Shown here in pieces: positions 12,030-23,200 of a stretch of DNA of 64,000 bases. The stretch comes from Mermis nigrescens (taxonomy: Eukaryota; Nematoda; Enoplea; Mermithida; Mermithidae), in the NCBI GenBank assembly GCA_036768485.1, contig JAVLUZ010000577.1, positions 248,001 to 312,000 on the forward strand, written 5' to 3'. The first letter of the stretch is position 1, and every line of letters starts with the position of its first letter. Both the position numbers and the translations under genes were made by a program. The notes below the pieces were generated by a model, which ran no database searches, was not told the DNA's origin, and saw nothing but the letters and a program-made list of their open reading frames with translations.

Positions 12030-12164
12030 ATTAACAGCGAAAATTTACTAAAAGGTTAATTGGATATATGGGACTTTCTTATGATGAAAGGTTAAAAGCC
12101 TTAAATTTAGAGAGGCTTGAACTCCAGTAAAATTTATTTTGATTTAATTGTTACGTATAATATA

Positions 12165-12196
<32 letters not shown>

Positions 12197-12695
12197 TTTA
12201 TTAGCCAATTACTGCCGTAGAAAATGCAATATAAATTACATGAAAAAGATAATAAAAGATAATGTCGAAAGAACGAAAGAAATAATAATAATCAATAATG
12301 ATAATAATTTTATAATAATTCAATAATCTCTTGCCTTCTGAAAATTTTCATAAGTTTTATGGTCATTCGCGTACTAGAAATGCATTTGCAAATCAGATCT
12401 TTTTAGAAAAATTTCGACTTGATTGTAAAAAGTATTGTTTTGCTACTAGATCAGCCAGAATTTGAAACGATCTTCCTTAATATATTCGAAGTTCTCCAAA
12501 TGTTGAGATATTTGAGAGAAATTTGAAAAAGGATTATTTCGGGAATTTTTTGATGGGGCACACGTGAGTGCAATCTATTTGCCTGTGTGTCCAGGACATT
12601 TCTTATTTTACATAATGCTATTTTATTTTCCTTGCGACTTTGTTTTACCCTTGTGTTTTTTTTTCGAATAAAGTATTAGTACTATTATTAACATG
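12030..12695 (+). mobile_element. LINE 3'-terminal piece (plus strand), interrupted
   Basis: Plus strand 12050-12130 reads a G-L-S-Y-D-E-R-L-K-A-L segment followed by NLERLELQ. After an insertion (12160-12310), 12340-12560 continues HSRTRNAFANQIFLEKFRLD, ending in the LINE C-terminal domain. The 3' UTR at 12575-12690 contains GTGTGTCCAGGACATTTC and AATAAAGTATTAGTA. Confidence 0.75.
12160..12310 (-). mobile_element. Short LINE 3' tail inserted in another LINE
   Basis: A (TAA)n run leading into ATATTTATTAGCCAATTACTG, closely like the 3' end at 12697-12730 (ATATTTATTGGCTG). It splits the plus-strand LINE piece. Confidence 0.55.
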
Positions 12696-12696
12696 T

Positions 12697-14335
12697 AATA
12701 ATAATAATATTTATTGGCTGTTCCTTTAAATATTACAGCTTACGTACCCAATAAGGTAAAACGTGCACGCAAATAGAAACATATGAGAACAACATGGGAG
12801 TATTCAATGTTATACGTTCTATAAGATCTAATGCATGACACGTGGTTACTGGTACATACAAAAAATCAGATGAAATTGAAGAGCTAAATAAACAAAAATT
12901 TGCGAAACTTGTCAAATAAATGCAAAAAAGAAAAGTGTATTGGTATAAGTAAAGCCAAGGCGTACAGGCAGTGCACTTACATACGCCCCTTGAGAAATTC
13001 TAATAAATCAAGCTTTGAAACCATAACCCTAAACTGTTTAAAATTTCTGCAGTCAACAATACATTGTGGCAATGTATTCCAAATTCTAGCCACCCTGTTT
13101 GCAAAATCGTTCTTTCTACAATCCAAATGAGATTTTCTAATATACAACTTTATGTCGTTATTTGACCTAGTACCCCTGTTAGGTGCAGATTCGGAAAAAT
13201 CTGAAACAGAAAGCAACTGTCCCTTAATTATCCTAAAAGCAAAAGTAAGGTCAAAATAGATACACCGTGTTTCGAGTCTTTCAAGATCTAAGAAATTCAA
13301 TCGTTCGCTATAAGACAAATCCTGCTGTTGATGCCGCCAAAGTATTCGTTTTGTAAATTTACGTTGAACATTTTTAATTTAGTAGATGTCTTTTATCAGG
13401 TAAGGACTCCAAACCACCGTGCTATACTCTAGTATCGGTCTTACATTAACTTTAAATGCTTTCTTCATCAAATCAATATTTCTGGAAATAAAAGTTTTCT
13501 GTATCAAAGAAGCAACTCTGGAAGCGGATGCAATATTCACACAATGAATGCTAGAGGACAGGTCACTACTATCAAAAACTCCTGAATCCTTGATAGAAGC
13601 TTCGGATCTAGTATACAATTTACCCCCAGCGTTTTTTAGCCGATCCATATAAGCTACAGTAACCAAACTTTACAAGGAGATAGCTATAACCTATTGCATT
13701 AATCTGGCAGAATTGATTAACGTACGGTGTAAACTTACTGCTTTACACTCACAGTTTACAACGTACTAACGGCATCTAAAAATTGTAAACGATTCGGTGG
13801 GTTTCAAACAAAGCAGTTTTTTGTAACTCAATCAACATCCTACATTAAACAAATAACTAATAATTTATTAGTATAGAACTAATGCTAATCACACTAATGT
13901 TAAAATGAGCAACTAATTTCGAAAATGGGCAAAAAATTTCACGGAGCTGGCTTGTTTGAAACCCACCGAATCGTTTACAATTTTTAGATGCTGTTAGTAC
14001 GTTGTAAACTGTGAGTGTAGAGCTGTAAGTTTACACCGTAAGGTAATCAATTTTGCCAGATTAGTACAATAGGCTTATAGCTATCTCCTTGTAAAGTTTG
14101 GTTACTGTAGCTCATATGGATCAGCTAAAAAACGCTGGGGGTAAATTGTATACTAGATCCGAAGCTTCTGCATCAGCTAAATCTTTTAGGAAAAGGTTAT
14201 AGATGTTTTTAGGGTTGCCATATCCCAAATACAAGGTTGCACATTTGTCATAACTTATTTGCAGTTGCCATTTTTCGGTCCACCCATGCAATGAATCTAG
14301 GTCTGCTTGTGAGGATCTGAAATCACGTGATCACG
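12697..14335 (-). mobile_element. LINE (minus strand), 5'-truncated, split by a foldback
   Basis: From 14330 downward: EKWQLQISYDKCATLYLGY (RT region); the 13596-14168 foldback; then ASRVASLIQKTFISRNIDLM and RPILEYSTVVWSPYLIKDI (13666-13379); then the C-terminal domain SYSERLNFLDLERLETRCIY...FANRVARIWNTLPQCIV (13318-12977). The 3' end is a (TAA)n tail at 12697-12708. Same lineage as the 5.4-8.3 kb element. Confidence 0.85.
13596..14168. repeat. Foldback: two 219-bp inverted arms, 135-bp spacer
   Basis: Arms 13596-13814 and 13950-14168 are reverse complements with few mismatches. The outer ~75 bp of each arm is LINE coding sequence (GGKLYTRSEAS frame on the left) and the inner part is non-LINE sequence containing GATTCGGTGGGTTTCAAAC. 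Confidence 0.9.
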
Positions 14336-14340
14336 TTAAA

Positions 14341-14700
14341 TCGATTCGGCGCGAAGCGCCGAAAATTTTTGTAGTTTCACCTCTCTAAAACGCATTTTTG
14401 CATTACAAAAACTAACCAAATCCGTGCAGAAGATCAGGATTTTCAATCGTAGTGAAGTTCTAGACCAGATTGTCGATAAAAATGCTGCAATTGGCTCGGC
14501 GCGGCTTAAAGATTAATAACAAGTAAGAATTAAATATTTTTGAAGTTTTACCTCTCTAAAACGCATTTTTAACATTCACAAAAATTTTCCACAAATGCCA
14601 ACCAAGCCCAAAAATTTTTTCCATTTTCTAAAATTTTGGTTGACAAATAGACCAAAAAATGGAAAAAACGGTGGTTGGCAGTCTTCCTTCCATTTTGGCA
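14341..14700. repeat. Single unit of the 195-bp family plus flank
   Basis: Hairpin GGCGCGAAGCGCC at 14348, followed by the same unit as in the 8.9-9.6 kb array and by the CCAACCAAGCCCAAAAATTT phrase seen at 9575. Confidence 0.85.
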
Positions 14701-15589
14701 GTTTCTTGATTTTCTGGAAGTATTACCCTTCTATACTTAGCCACAGGGTGGCATTTTTTTTGGGGGGCGCCCGTGGCAGATTTTTTCGGGCCGCTTCCAT
14801 ATACTTTGTACAGGAGATGGCAGTATTTCTCGAGAATAGTGGCAGTTTTTAAAATTTTGACTTGGCAACACTGAGAGGGAGCAGGGTTGCCATTTGCCAA
14901 CTGTGGGCAGGGTTGCCAACCGTGGGATTTTACCTCAAATTTTGAGCTTTTTTAGCGTTTGAGGTTTTCGGTTGAAGTTCTCTAAAATAAGGTTTTTAAG
15001 AATTTTTGAGGTTTCGGGATTTTATTGCAAAATGCGTTCTAGGGTAGTGGATCACTGGAGTAGCCAGGGAGGAGGAGGGAGGGGGAATTCACCTGGAAAA
15101 AATTTCGTCATGTTTAAGAACTGAACAATATGGTTACTTGATGCTGTCCTGCGTGCAGGAAAAGGTCAAAAACATTAGCGCTTTGCAAGCATTATAAGCA
15201 TTTTTTGCGTCAAAAACGTTAAAAAATTTCAAAAAAAGATTTTTATTGCTTAAATAGTGCAGGATGATGTGAAAAGCCAAAAAACAGATTATTTTGCGGC
15301 CCCCGCCCGTTTTAATGAGATCAAACATTTTTTCGGATTCCCCCTTGGCAACATTGCTGTCCATGTGAACAATATTTTGGGCTTGGTTCACATTGTGTAA
15401 AATTTTGTAATGCAAAAATGCGTTCTAAAAGTACTGTATTTTTCATCACTTTAAACCCATAAATCAGCTAAACCTCACTAATAAGGGTCAAGAAATCTAG
15501 TTTACTGCACTGTAGCGTGCTACTGTGCCATATTACAGTAGCCTAAAATTTGCATGTACAGAATATTATTTGTTTTTATTTGATTTATT
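14701..15589. other. Unassigned stretch with repeat scraps
   Basis: No supported gene. Several copies of 'ggttgcca' text and a partial GTACCATATTATAG-type scrap at about 15530 from the TGTACAAAG family. Confidence 0.35.
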
Positions 15590-15705
15590 TATCTTAATTT
15601 ATTTGCTTATGTGTCCAGGACATTTCGCATTTTACACTATGCTACTTTCCCTTTGTTTTATCCTTGTGTTTTTTTCCGAATAAAGTATTAGTATATTAGT
15701 ATTAG
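15590..15705 (+). mobile_element. LINE 3'-UTR fragment
   Basis: Shares TGTGTCCAGGACATTTC, CCTTGTGTTTTTTTCC and AATAAAGTATTAGTA with the 3' end at 12575-12690. A dead-on-arrival insertion. Confidence 0.75.
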
Positions 15706-16544
15706 AATATTCATTGACTTTTTAGGACCATTTTTGTACATGTACAAATATACTTTGTACAAAAAGAATGACCACAATTTACTATATGACCATTCCTGTA
15801 TTTTCATCCCCTCTGGCCTCCTCTACCTTGCCCATGTATGGTTGGTTCCCCTATTGTTTCCACAACATTAAACTACAAGCAATGTGCCGGCGAAATTGAA
15901 CGAAAACCAGAAGAAAAACTATCAAAAATCATCAAAAAGCAAGCAAAAACTACCAAAAGCCAAGCGAAAACCACCAAAGACCATCAAAAACCAGAGCGAA
16001 AACTAAATACCAAAAATTCGAAATTTTGAAATCCTGGTTTTTGCCAACTCTTGCGTCGGATTGATTTAATCTCATACTTGTTATTGATGTTTAGGCTGCA
16101 CCGCACCGATTGCAGCAGTTTATCGACATCTTGTTCTGGAAGCTTACTGTTTTTGAAAATTGAAAACAAATTTCTAAATCACGGATTTTTGAACAATTTA
16201 TACGTAATGCAAAAAATGCATTTGAGGAAGGTAAAATATCGAAATTTTCCGAATCGATTTAATTTTATTTCTTGTCATTGATGCTTAGGCCGCGCCGGAT
16301 TCGGACAATTTTTGTAATGCAAAAATGCGTTTAAGATGGGTGAAATTTCAAAATTTTCAGGCGCTTCGCGCCATTTACATGAATTATTGAGTTTACATTC
16401 TTTGATGAGACTACAGAAATCGGCTAACGTGCAGTAGTGAAGGTGAAAACGCAGTTTTTGGATACAACATATTATTTATAGGTGCGCAAGGTCAAACTTT
16501 CAGAGAGGGGGGAAGATTAAAAATTGGCAGATAGCTGACTGCTT
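15706..16544. other. Unassigned stretch; hairpin motif copy
   Basis: Includes a TGTACATGTACAAATATACTTTG fragment of the TGTACAAAG family (about 15735), a Lys-rich low-complexity run (15900-16010) and an exact GGCGCTTCGCGCC at 16360. Confidence 0.4.
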
Positions 16545-16880
16545 CGTAAAAACGATTATATAGCCTTTTTGGGCTCAGAAAATTAGCTATATAGCCTTTT
16601 AAAGCTTATAAAACTAGCTATGCAGCCTTTTTGGACTCAAAAGCATAGCTATAAAGCCTCTTAGACTAAAAAGTAGGTATTTAGCCCTTTTTGAAGTCAA
16701 GAAAATAGCTATATATCCTTCTGAAACTCAGAAAAAACAACTATATAGCACTTATGAGTTCACACGGTATTTTTCTTAGTCCAAAAAGGCTATATAGCTA
16801 ATTTTCTTGGCCCAAAAAAGGATATACAGCACTGTTTTTTCGGCCGAAATGGCTATATGGCTAACAGTTTTTTAGAACTC
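16545..16880. repeat. GCTATATAGCC-TTTTTGGGCT palindromic array
   Basis: About eight imperfect units of 'AGCTATATAGCCTTTTTGGG', switching to the opposite orientation near 16775. A related array is at 52985-53330. Confidence 0.85.
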
Positions 16881-17214
16881 AGGGGGAGTAATACCCCCTC
16901 TCACACCCCCATGCTCTTGTATGATATTATTGATTGTTATATTCTAACTAATTATGTAAGAAGAACCAAAAACCACACCGGCATCCTCCAGCGAACTAGT
17001 TTTGTGCGCTGCTTTTCTGTAAAAATTATAGGATAGTTTCACTCCATATTTTGGGTTATCCGTTGCATCGCGATAAGGCCGACGTTCAGTGTGTTTATCC
17101 CCTCTTTCCTCGTTTTGCCAAATTAAGAATTTGTGACCGATTCTCGTCATTGCTCTATCTTTTATAGTTTTACATCGAAGAGTTGCACTGTTCTTTGCAT
17201 GCAGCATTCAAATT
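16881..17214 (+). promoter_or_regulatory. 5' flank / probable 5' UTR and promoter of CAMSAP
   Basis: This repeat-free stretch lies between a GCTATATAGCC repeat array and the CAMSAP start codon. The frame of ATG 17215 has a stop (TGA) at 17134-17136 and no other ATG between, so 17215 is the first in-frame start. A TATA-like TTTATAG is at 17161 and a TCAGT resembling an arthropod initiator is near 17096; both are weak matches. An 88-codon antisense ORF (17207-16944) has no recognisable domain. Whether transcription starts here is inference. Confidence 0.35.
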
Positions 17215-17271
17215 ATGTCTGAGGTCGTTATTGCCGGATTAATGCCAGTCGAATCGTATGACGCCTTCGAG
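17215..17271 (+). CDS. CAMSAP: CAMSAP exon 1 (start codon)
   Basis: Encodes MSEVVIAGLMPVESYDAFE and ends at donor GAG|GTAATC, phase 0. Joined to exon 2 it gives YDAFE-AKLMASVSWLI, which parallels the vertebrate CAMSAP N-terminus where a Y-D-F motif precedes the A-K-[IL]-A...WL helix. This join is the main evidence that the gene starts here rather than at the ATG at 22078. Confidence 0.7.
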
Positions 17272-20200
17272 GTAATCAGCAGACCACACTGACTACTGAC
17301 TGATGTACATTAGATTTTTGGATATCTTTTAAAGATGCAATGATGAAAGGCGTATAATGTATAAATCATTTTTTTGTCTACAACATTTACCTTAAAGATG
17401 CGTAACGAAGAATCGCGCTTAGTTTGATCACTCTGAGACATCTCTTTCTGGGCTTTCAGACCGTTCTTGGGTCAGTTGAAAATCAAAACTTGATATTTTG
17501 GGCTTTGTTCGGCCACTAGCACCTTGTAAACTAGTTTATGCCGAAAGTACTGCTCAACATACATGTAAGAGGATGGATGGGCATCCCCCACCCAAAGTTG
17601 GTCGTCCCCCGTTCCCCACCCCAAAAAACGAAATATTTTCGACCCCTCCCTCGATTTTTGGAAAAATTGAATTTTTGACCGCTTTTAGGCGTTTTTGGCT
17701 GTTTTTGGCCAAAAATTTTAGGTCATTCCCTAAAAATGGCTGGGGACCGTAAATGATCTTGAGGGTTTGGACGGGTTTTACCACCAACCCCCCCCCCCCC
17801 CGCTCAGGAAAATTTTCACTCCTTACCCTGCAGAAATTTTTTAACCCCCCACACACAGGATTCGCGATTTTTTGAAAGTTTATGAAAATTTCCTTAAAAT
17901 TCGTAATAAAGGTCCTTTTTTCAAAGCGGTTTAAGCTATCTATTTGCTCAAAAGTGTCAAATTTTTGGCGCTTCGCGCCATATACTCCTGTTTTGACTAT
18001 ATTTTGTTCAGTTTATTCGACTTTTTTTGATTTTTCATCGAAATGTTCTCTATGTTTTTATGCTCTAGAAAGATAGAGTATCATCAGTAACACTAAAAAA
18101 CGGTGTTTTTGACGCGTACCCAGCATTTCTGGGCCCAAGAAAGGCACTTTAGGATTCCCTAGAATTCCCATGATGTGCATGCACATATGCCGGAGACCCC
18201 TCCCAACATTTCGAGTCGTTCATTACATGTATGCTACTCAAGAGACTTTGTTTTACGGTTTAGATCAAGGTTTCAACGATTCATATGAGAAAATTCCAGT
18301 TTTCATCTATATTCTTACTTTCGGTCTAAAGGATATCCTTTCTTCATATATTTGTCTTTCCTTTCTGGCAAAATTTGAATGTCACTCTTCTGCATTTGCT
18401 AATTTCGTGCATCACTTAGAAGTGCAGGAATTCAAAAATAATTGCAAATTCTTTTGCATCGACGTTACTACATACATAGCTGCATTAATTTTTGTTTGTA
18501 AAATGGTTATTTTCGTGCGTTTCTCGATGAGATCTTTTCTAAGTTGAAGAAAAAATTTACAAAAATTAAAATTTCTTTTGTTTTCCTATAAATTCAGATA
18601 CGAAAAATCTATCTTCTAAACAACCTGCATGACTAATTTTCCAATATCAAGTCCAAGCTCGACTACAAAAAAATTTTCAAATTATTGTCTTCGCACTTAA
18701 TTTTGAGTATTCACAAACAAAACTAATATCTACAGGAAATTAATAAATCGGTGGAAAATTTGACATATTTTTACCATGTTTAAGTCAAGCCTGGGCCTCC
18801 AAGATGACAAACAGCATGGGAAAATAAGAAATCCAGCGTATTGCTTCGGAAAATGTTTGGCTTAACAGCAGACATGCACAGCATGGGGATTCTGGGGGGA
18901 AATCCTAAAGTAATTTTTCGGGCCCCAGCGTCAAAAACATCGTTTTTGTGGCGTTTCTGACGATGCTCTATCTTTCAGGAGCATAAAAACATAGGAATTT
19001 TCGAAAAAAATCTAACAAAAGTCGAATAAATTGAACAATACATCATTTGGTATGGGTCAAAACAAAAGTATATGGCGCGAAGCGCCGATAATTAAGCACT
19101 TTTGAGCCAATAGATAGCTAAAAACACTTAAAAGTCACTTTTTCTACCGATTTTCAGGAAAGCTTTGGAAAGTTTTGAAAAACCGTCAATTCTGGGGGTG
19201 GTGAAAAAATTTAACGGGGGGGGGGTGGGTGAAAACCTCCCAACCCACATAAGATCATATATGCTTACCAGCTCAAAGTGTGCTAAAAACGGCCGTCTTT
19301 TTTGTAGTTAACTTCTACAGTGTTTAGTTATTTCCTTTGGAGGATTCTTGCGAAGAATTGAAAAAATTTTTATTCCGGGGGCGACTGCCAACCGTCCTTG
19401 ACTGGTTACGCCTCCGCGTGTGTATTGTGTGACAGGAAGCTAATCGCTTACTGAATAGGCCTCTAGTTTTAAATTCTTGAATATGTAAACCCGTGCAATG
19501 TCTTGCAAGCCTGTATCCAGAATTTAATTTCGAGGGAGAGGAAATTAATGAGACCAGAATCGTTAAGCCGTAGGAGAGGCAACAATACGGCTTTTTGAGC
19601 ATTTATCGAAGAGCTCTAGTCATGCAACTGTGATGAAAAATTATTGAGGAATTAGAAAGAAATTATCTACTCGGTTTGAATAGAAATATGGGAAAATTTG
19701 TCGTCCTGTCTGACTAGCGAATGACTTCAGTGGTTTTTAATTTACTCGTTTCTTGACTAGTTTGCGCTCGAGTAAAAAATTGATTAGAGATTGGAACTTT
19801 ATCCTCCTTATTAATTTTCAGGCGGAAATGATCACGTTCTTGTTAAATAGCTTGTATCAACTTCTATGAAATACACGATCACTTTAATCAATCAACCTAT
19901 TTGATCGAAATGAATGAATTCACATTGATATTCGAACAGTGTTAGTTTTTTGTATTCGGCAAAGATTTTTCCCGATGTACAAAGACCTGGGGACCGTCTT
20001 TGTACATACATACATGTACAAGGATTTTTCGGAAGACAAAAACTGCAAAAAAAGGTTTGAAATTTGCAAAATTTTGGCGCTTCGCGCCGAAATAAGTAAT
20101 TCTGTGTTCTATATATCTTTGTAATGTCAGCAATTGCATTTTGAGAGGAAAGATGTCAAATTTTTCGGCGCTTCTCGCCGTTTTGAGACGATTATTAGTG

Positions 20201-23200
20201 ATTCTTGCCCTCAGAAACCTAAAATTAGCTAAAATACACTACCAAAGGCCGAACAACTCTGTTTTTGCCACACTAAAATCGCTACTGTACCATATTATAG
20301 TACCCAAAAATTTGTGTGTACAAAATGTACAAAGACTCTTAGGGACTATCTTTGTACATGTACCAACGGACCTTGTACAAAAAAGCACTGTACTCGAATT
20401 ATGAATATTTAATTTATTCTATTGCTAGTTCTATTCAAGATTCAATTTAGGAATCTAAGAGTTACTAAAAAATGTTTAAGTTTATGATTGATAGGAAAAT
20501 CTTGTTCTTTCTATGAATTAAATACTAAGCTTTTCATACTTTATCATTCTCGGGATTTTCAAATTGTTATCGTTTTAATAGGGATGTCCCAGATTCCGGA
20601 CTCCGGTGCCAGGGCTTATGCCCCGGCCCCGGGCTGGGACAAGGCTTCACCCCGAGCCGGGGCTAAAACATTTGTAAGTAAGATCTGAAATTCTATTCTT
20701 AAATCAATCTAGACAGTTATAAGGAAGCTTACAAAGGGTCTATTTAAGAATGCTGACGAGAATAGCAAAATTTGATAGTTGAACTGCTTCTGTAGCAAAA
20801 ATAAACTTATATTCAACGTAGGCGATTCAAATTTAGCTTTTTTGCTCAACTTTTAAAGGAGTGATTGAAACTCAAAATCTAATTGATGATTAGGTATCTA
20901 TTCGATCACTTAACATATTCGTGACTTAATTTTTCCCTTTACAGTTTATCTCAGAATAAGTAGCTTGAATCGGAGGATACATTAATTTTTATTTCATTCT
21001 GTTAGATCCTACAAATGAAACTCGTACGACCTCTTTAGTCTGGCAAGATAAAATATCGGAAAATTGATTGTATGATCAGCTTTGGAATGAATAGAGATTA
21101 TTACTTGCTATGATTGCATTTATTGGGAACCCTTTCAAAATATCTATGCTGGTACTATTTTGCACCGAGTAATAATTTTTTGGTCGAAATTTACAATTTT
21201 ACAAATTTCCCGGTATTCAAGCTTGTGCTGTTCTGAATTTTGGTACGCCGCAGCCATAATTTTGACAAGGAAAAGATGCCTAAAACTCGTAAATCAACGT
21301 TCTGTATAGCGTAGCAGAGCTGGATGGAAGACATGGATGATTTTAAATAGGCGGTGTGAATCAAGGAACTATTTATGATGTGATCCGTTCTTTCTACTTA
21401 GATCTTTCGATTCTTCAAAATTTCGCACTTACAGAGGAGAAATTGGCGTGATAAGGATCTGGTTTAACTTTAAAATGCATACTCTTAGCTGAAATGTTAA
21501 TTTTGCATGATTTTTCTGCAGACGTAGTAACCTAATAGCATTACAGAAAATTTTTATCCATGACTTAATGACTTGTATCATTTATTGTGAGATTGGTAAG
21601 GTCGGATGTGGTTATTCTATGATGAACTCAAAATTTTCTTGCTATTCCGGCTTCCTCGAAATCGCTCTACAGTTATTTATCTTTGGAACTTCTTAATATA
21701 ACGTCTTAATTATGATTCCGCGCTAATAATCGTAGTCAGTTAAATGGACTGATTCAGGATCAGAAGCATTATAGACACTTTTCTAAAGGTTTTTGTTATC
21801 CCCCCAGTTTTTAATGTATTACTTTAAAATTATTGACTTATTATCAATTATTAATACATTATTAATTTTATTATTTATTATTTATTGATCTTTAAAAGAC
21901 GAGAACTCTTTAAATAATCCCTTTTCACACTTATAATAATGTACTATTGCATAAAATACCAATGATCTTAGGTGTACACATTAGGGTCGGCATACATTGT
22001 GTATATAATATGCCGAAGCATAAGCCCCGGCCCCGGCTAAAAAGTCTGCCCCAGGACATCCCTACGTTTTTAAATTAATGCCGTTTAAAGCGAATTCAAT
22101 TTTCAAGGCAAAGCTTATGGCGTCAGTTTCGTGGCTTATTACACGCATATTTGGAGACAATATTCCAGATGCTCTAATAGTTCCGTATTACACGGATGAT
22201 CAAGTAAGTGCATGCACGAATGTTAACGCTTTCGCAGATGTGTTTTGCGCCCAATGCAACAACGGAAAACTAATATTCTTCTTAATTTTATTACCTTCAA
22301 GCTAAGTTTCAAGTGCCATAATTATGTTTTTGATGGTGGAGCACGTCTCAGCTACCTAAGCCCTTTATTTATTTATATTATTCATTTTTATAATGTATCA
22401 TTTATGCTCCGTGATTCTGCGCATTTTTGGTACTGTTTCTTAGACTGACTGTACAGCTCTTTTTGCGTGCATACTTATTGTTTTCAAAAATTAAAAAATC
22501 CACCACTTAATTTTCTCTGATAAAATACTAAACATTCATTCCTTTCATTTTGTGTCTTATTTTACCGTTTATTTACCGCAATAAGACTCGATTGGATTTA
22601 CATTGCTAGCCATCAGCATCCAAACTAAACTTTCCAGTATTCACGATGGCAACGACATAAGTCGTTTTGCGGTCGCTTTCAGGTTTTTGCAACATGTGAG
22701 CTTTTCCAAACTTTAACTCTAATGTTAGCGTGGTTTCTTGCTGCTGCAAAATATATTGGAAAATGGAGAAAAGGCTTCAAATCTTCAAGTGTTTGCACGA
22801 TAAGATGAAGGAATAATCTTTTGCTCAATTGACAAAAAAATTTTGAATTATGAATAATGCTTTTTAGAAATAGAAAAGCCATATTTCCAATCAAGAATTT
22901 TTGTTTCTCTTGACCAAGCATTAGGTTTTTCCTTTTTACACATATGCATGCAGGGAAATTCTGATAATTAACCAACATTTCAACCAGAAAACGGCAGTTT
23001 TTCATTTTAAATAAGACTTCTAGCCAACTCCTACTTTGTTATAAAGTTTAAATCGTTACAATTAGATATCCTTTATTTGCATTTTGTTCAGCCCTAAGCA
23101 TTAGGTACATACTAAATAACATAAAAAGTGCCTTAGCGGCGTTTTGCTTTTTTCTCGGCATTTTTTGCTGATTTATGCGCTAATTTTGTGCTTTCTTCAT

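Noticed and set aside
15838..16029. Lys/Thr-rich ORF resembling a basic tail
   Set aside because: Low-complexity AAAACCA repeats; no other support.
16944..17207. 88-codon minus-strand ORF next to the CAMSAP start
   Set aside because: No recognisable domain or splice context; overlaps the probable promoter/5' UTR.
18170..18547. 125-codon plus-strand ORF in intron 1
   Set aside because: Starts inside a repeat, composition like translated AT-rich DNA, no motif.
22078..22107. ATG at 22078 as the CAMSAP start codon
   Set aside because: The frame is open and the length before ASVSWL would be plausible, but exon 1 at 17215 joined at acceptor 22107|22108 gives YDAFE-AKLMA, a better match to the family, and there is no room for a promoter outside the hAT MITE. 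Kept only as an alternative.
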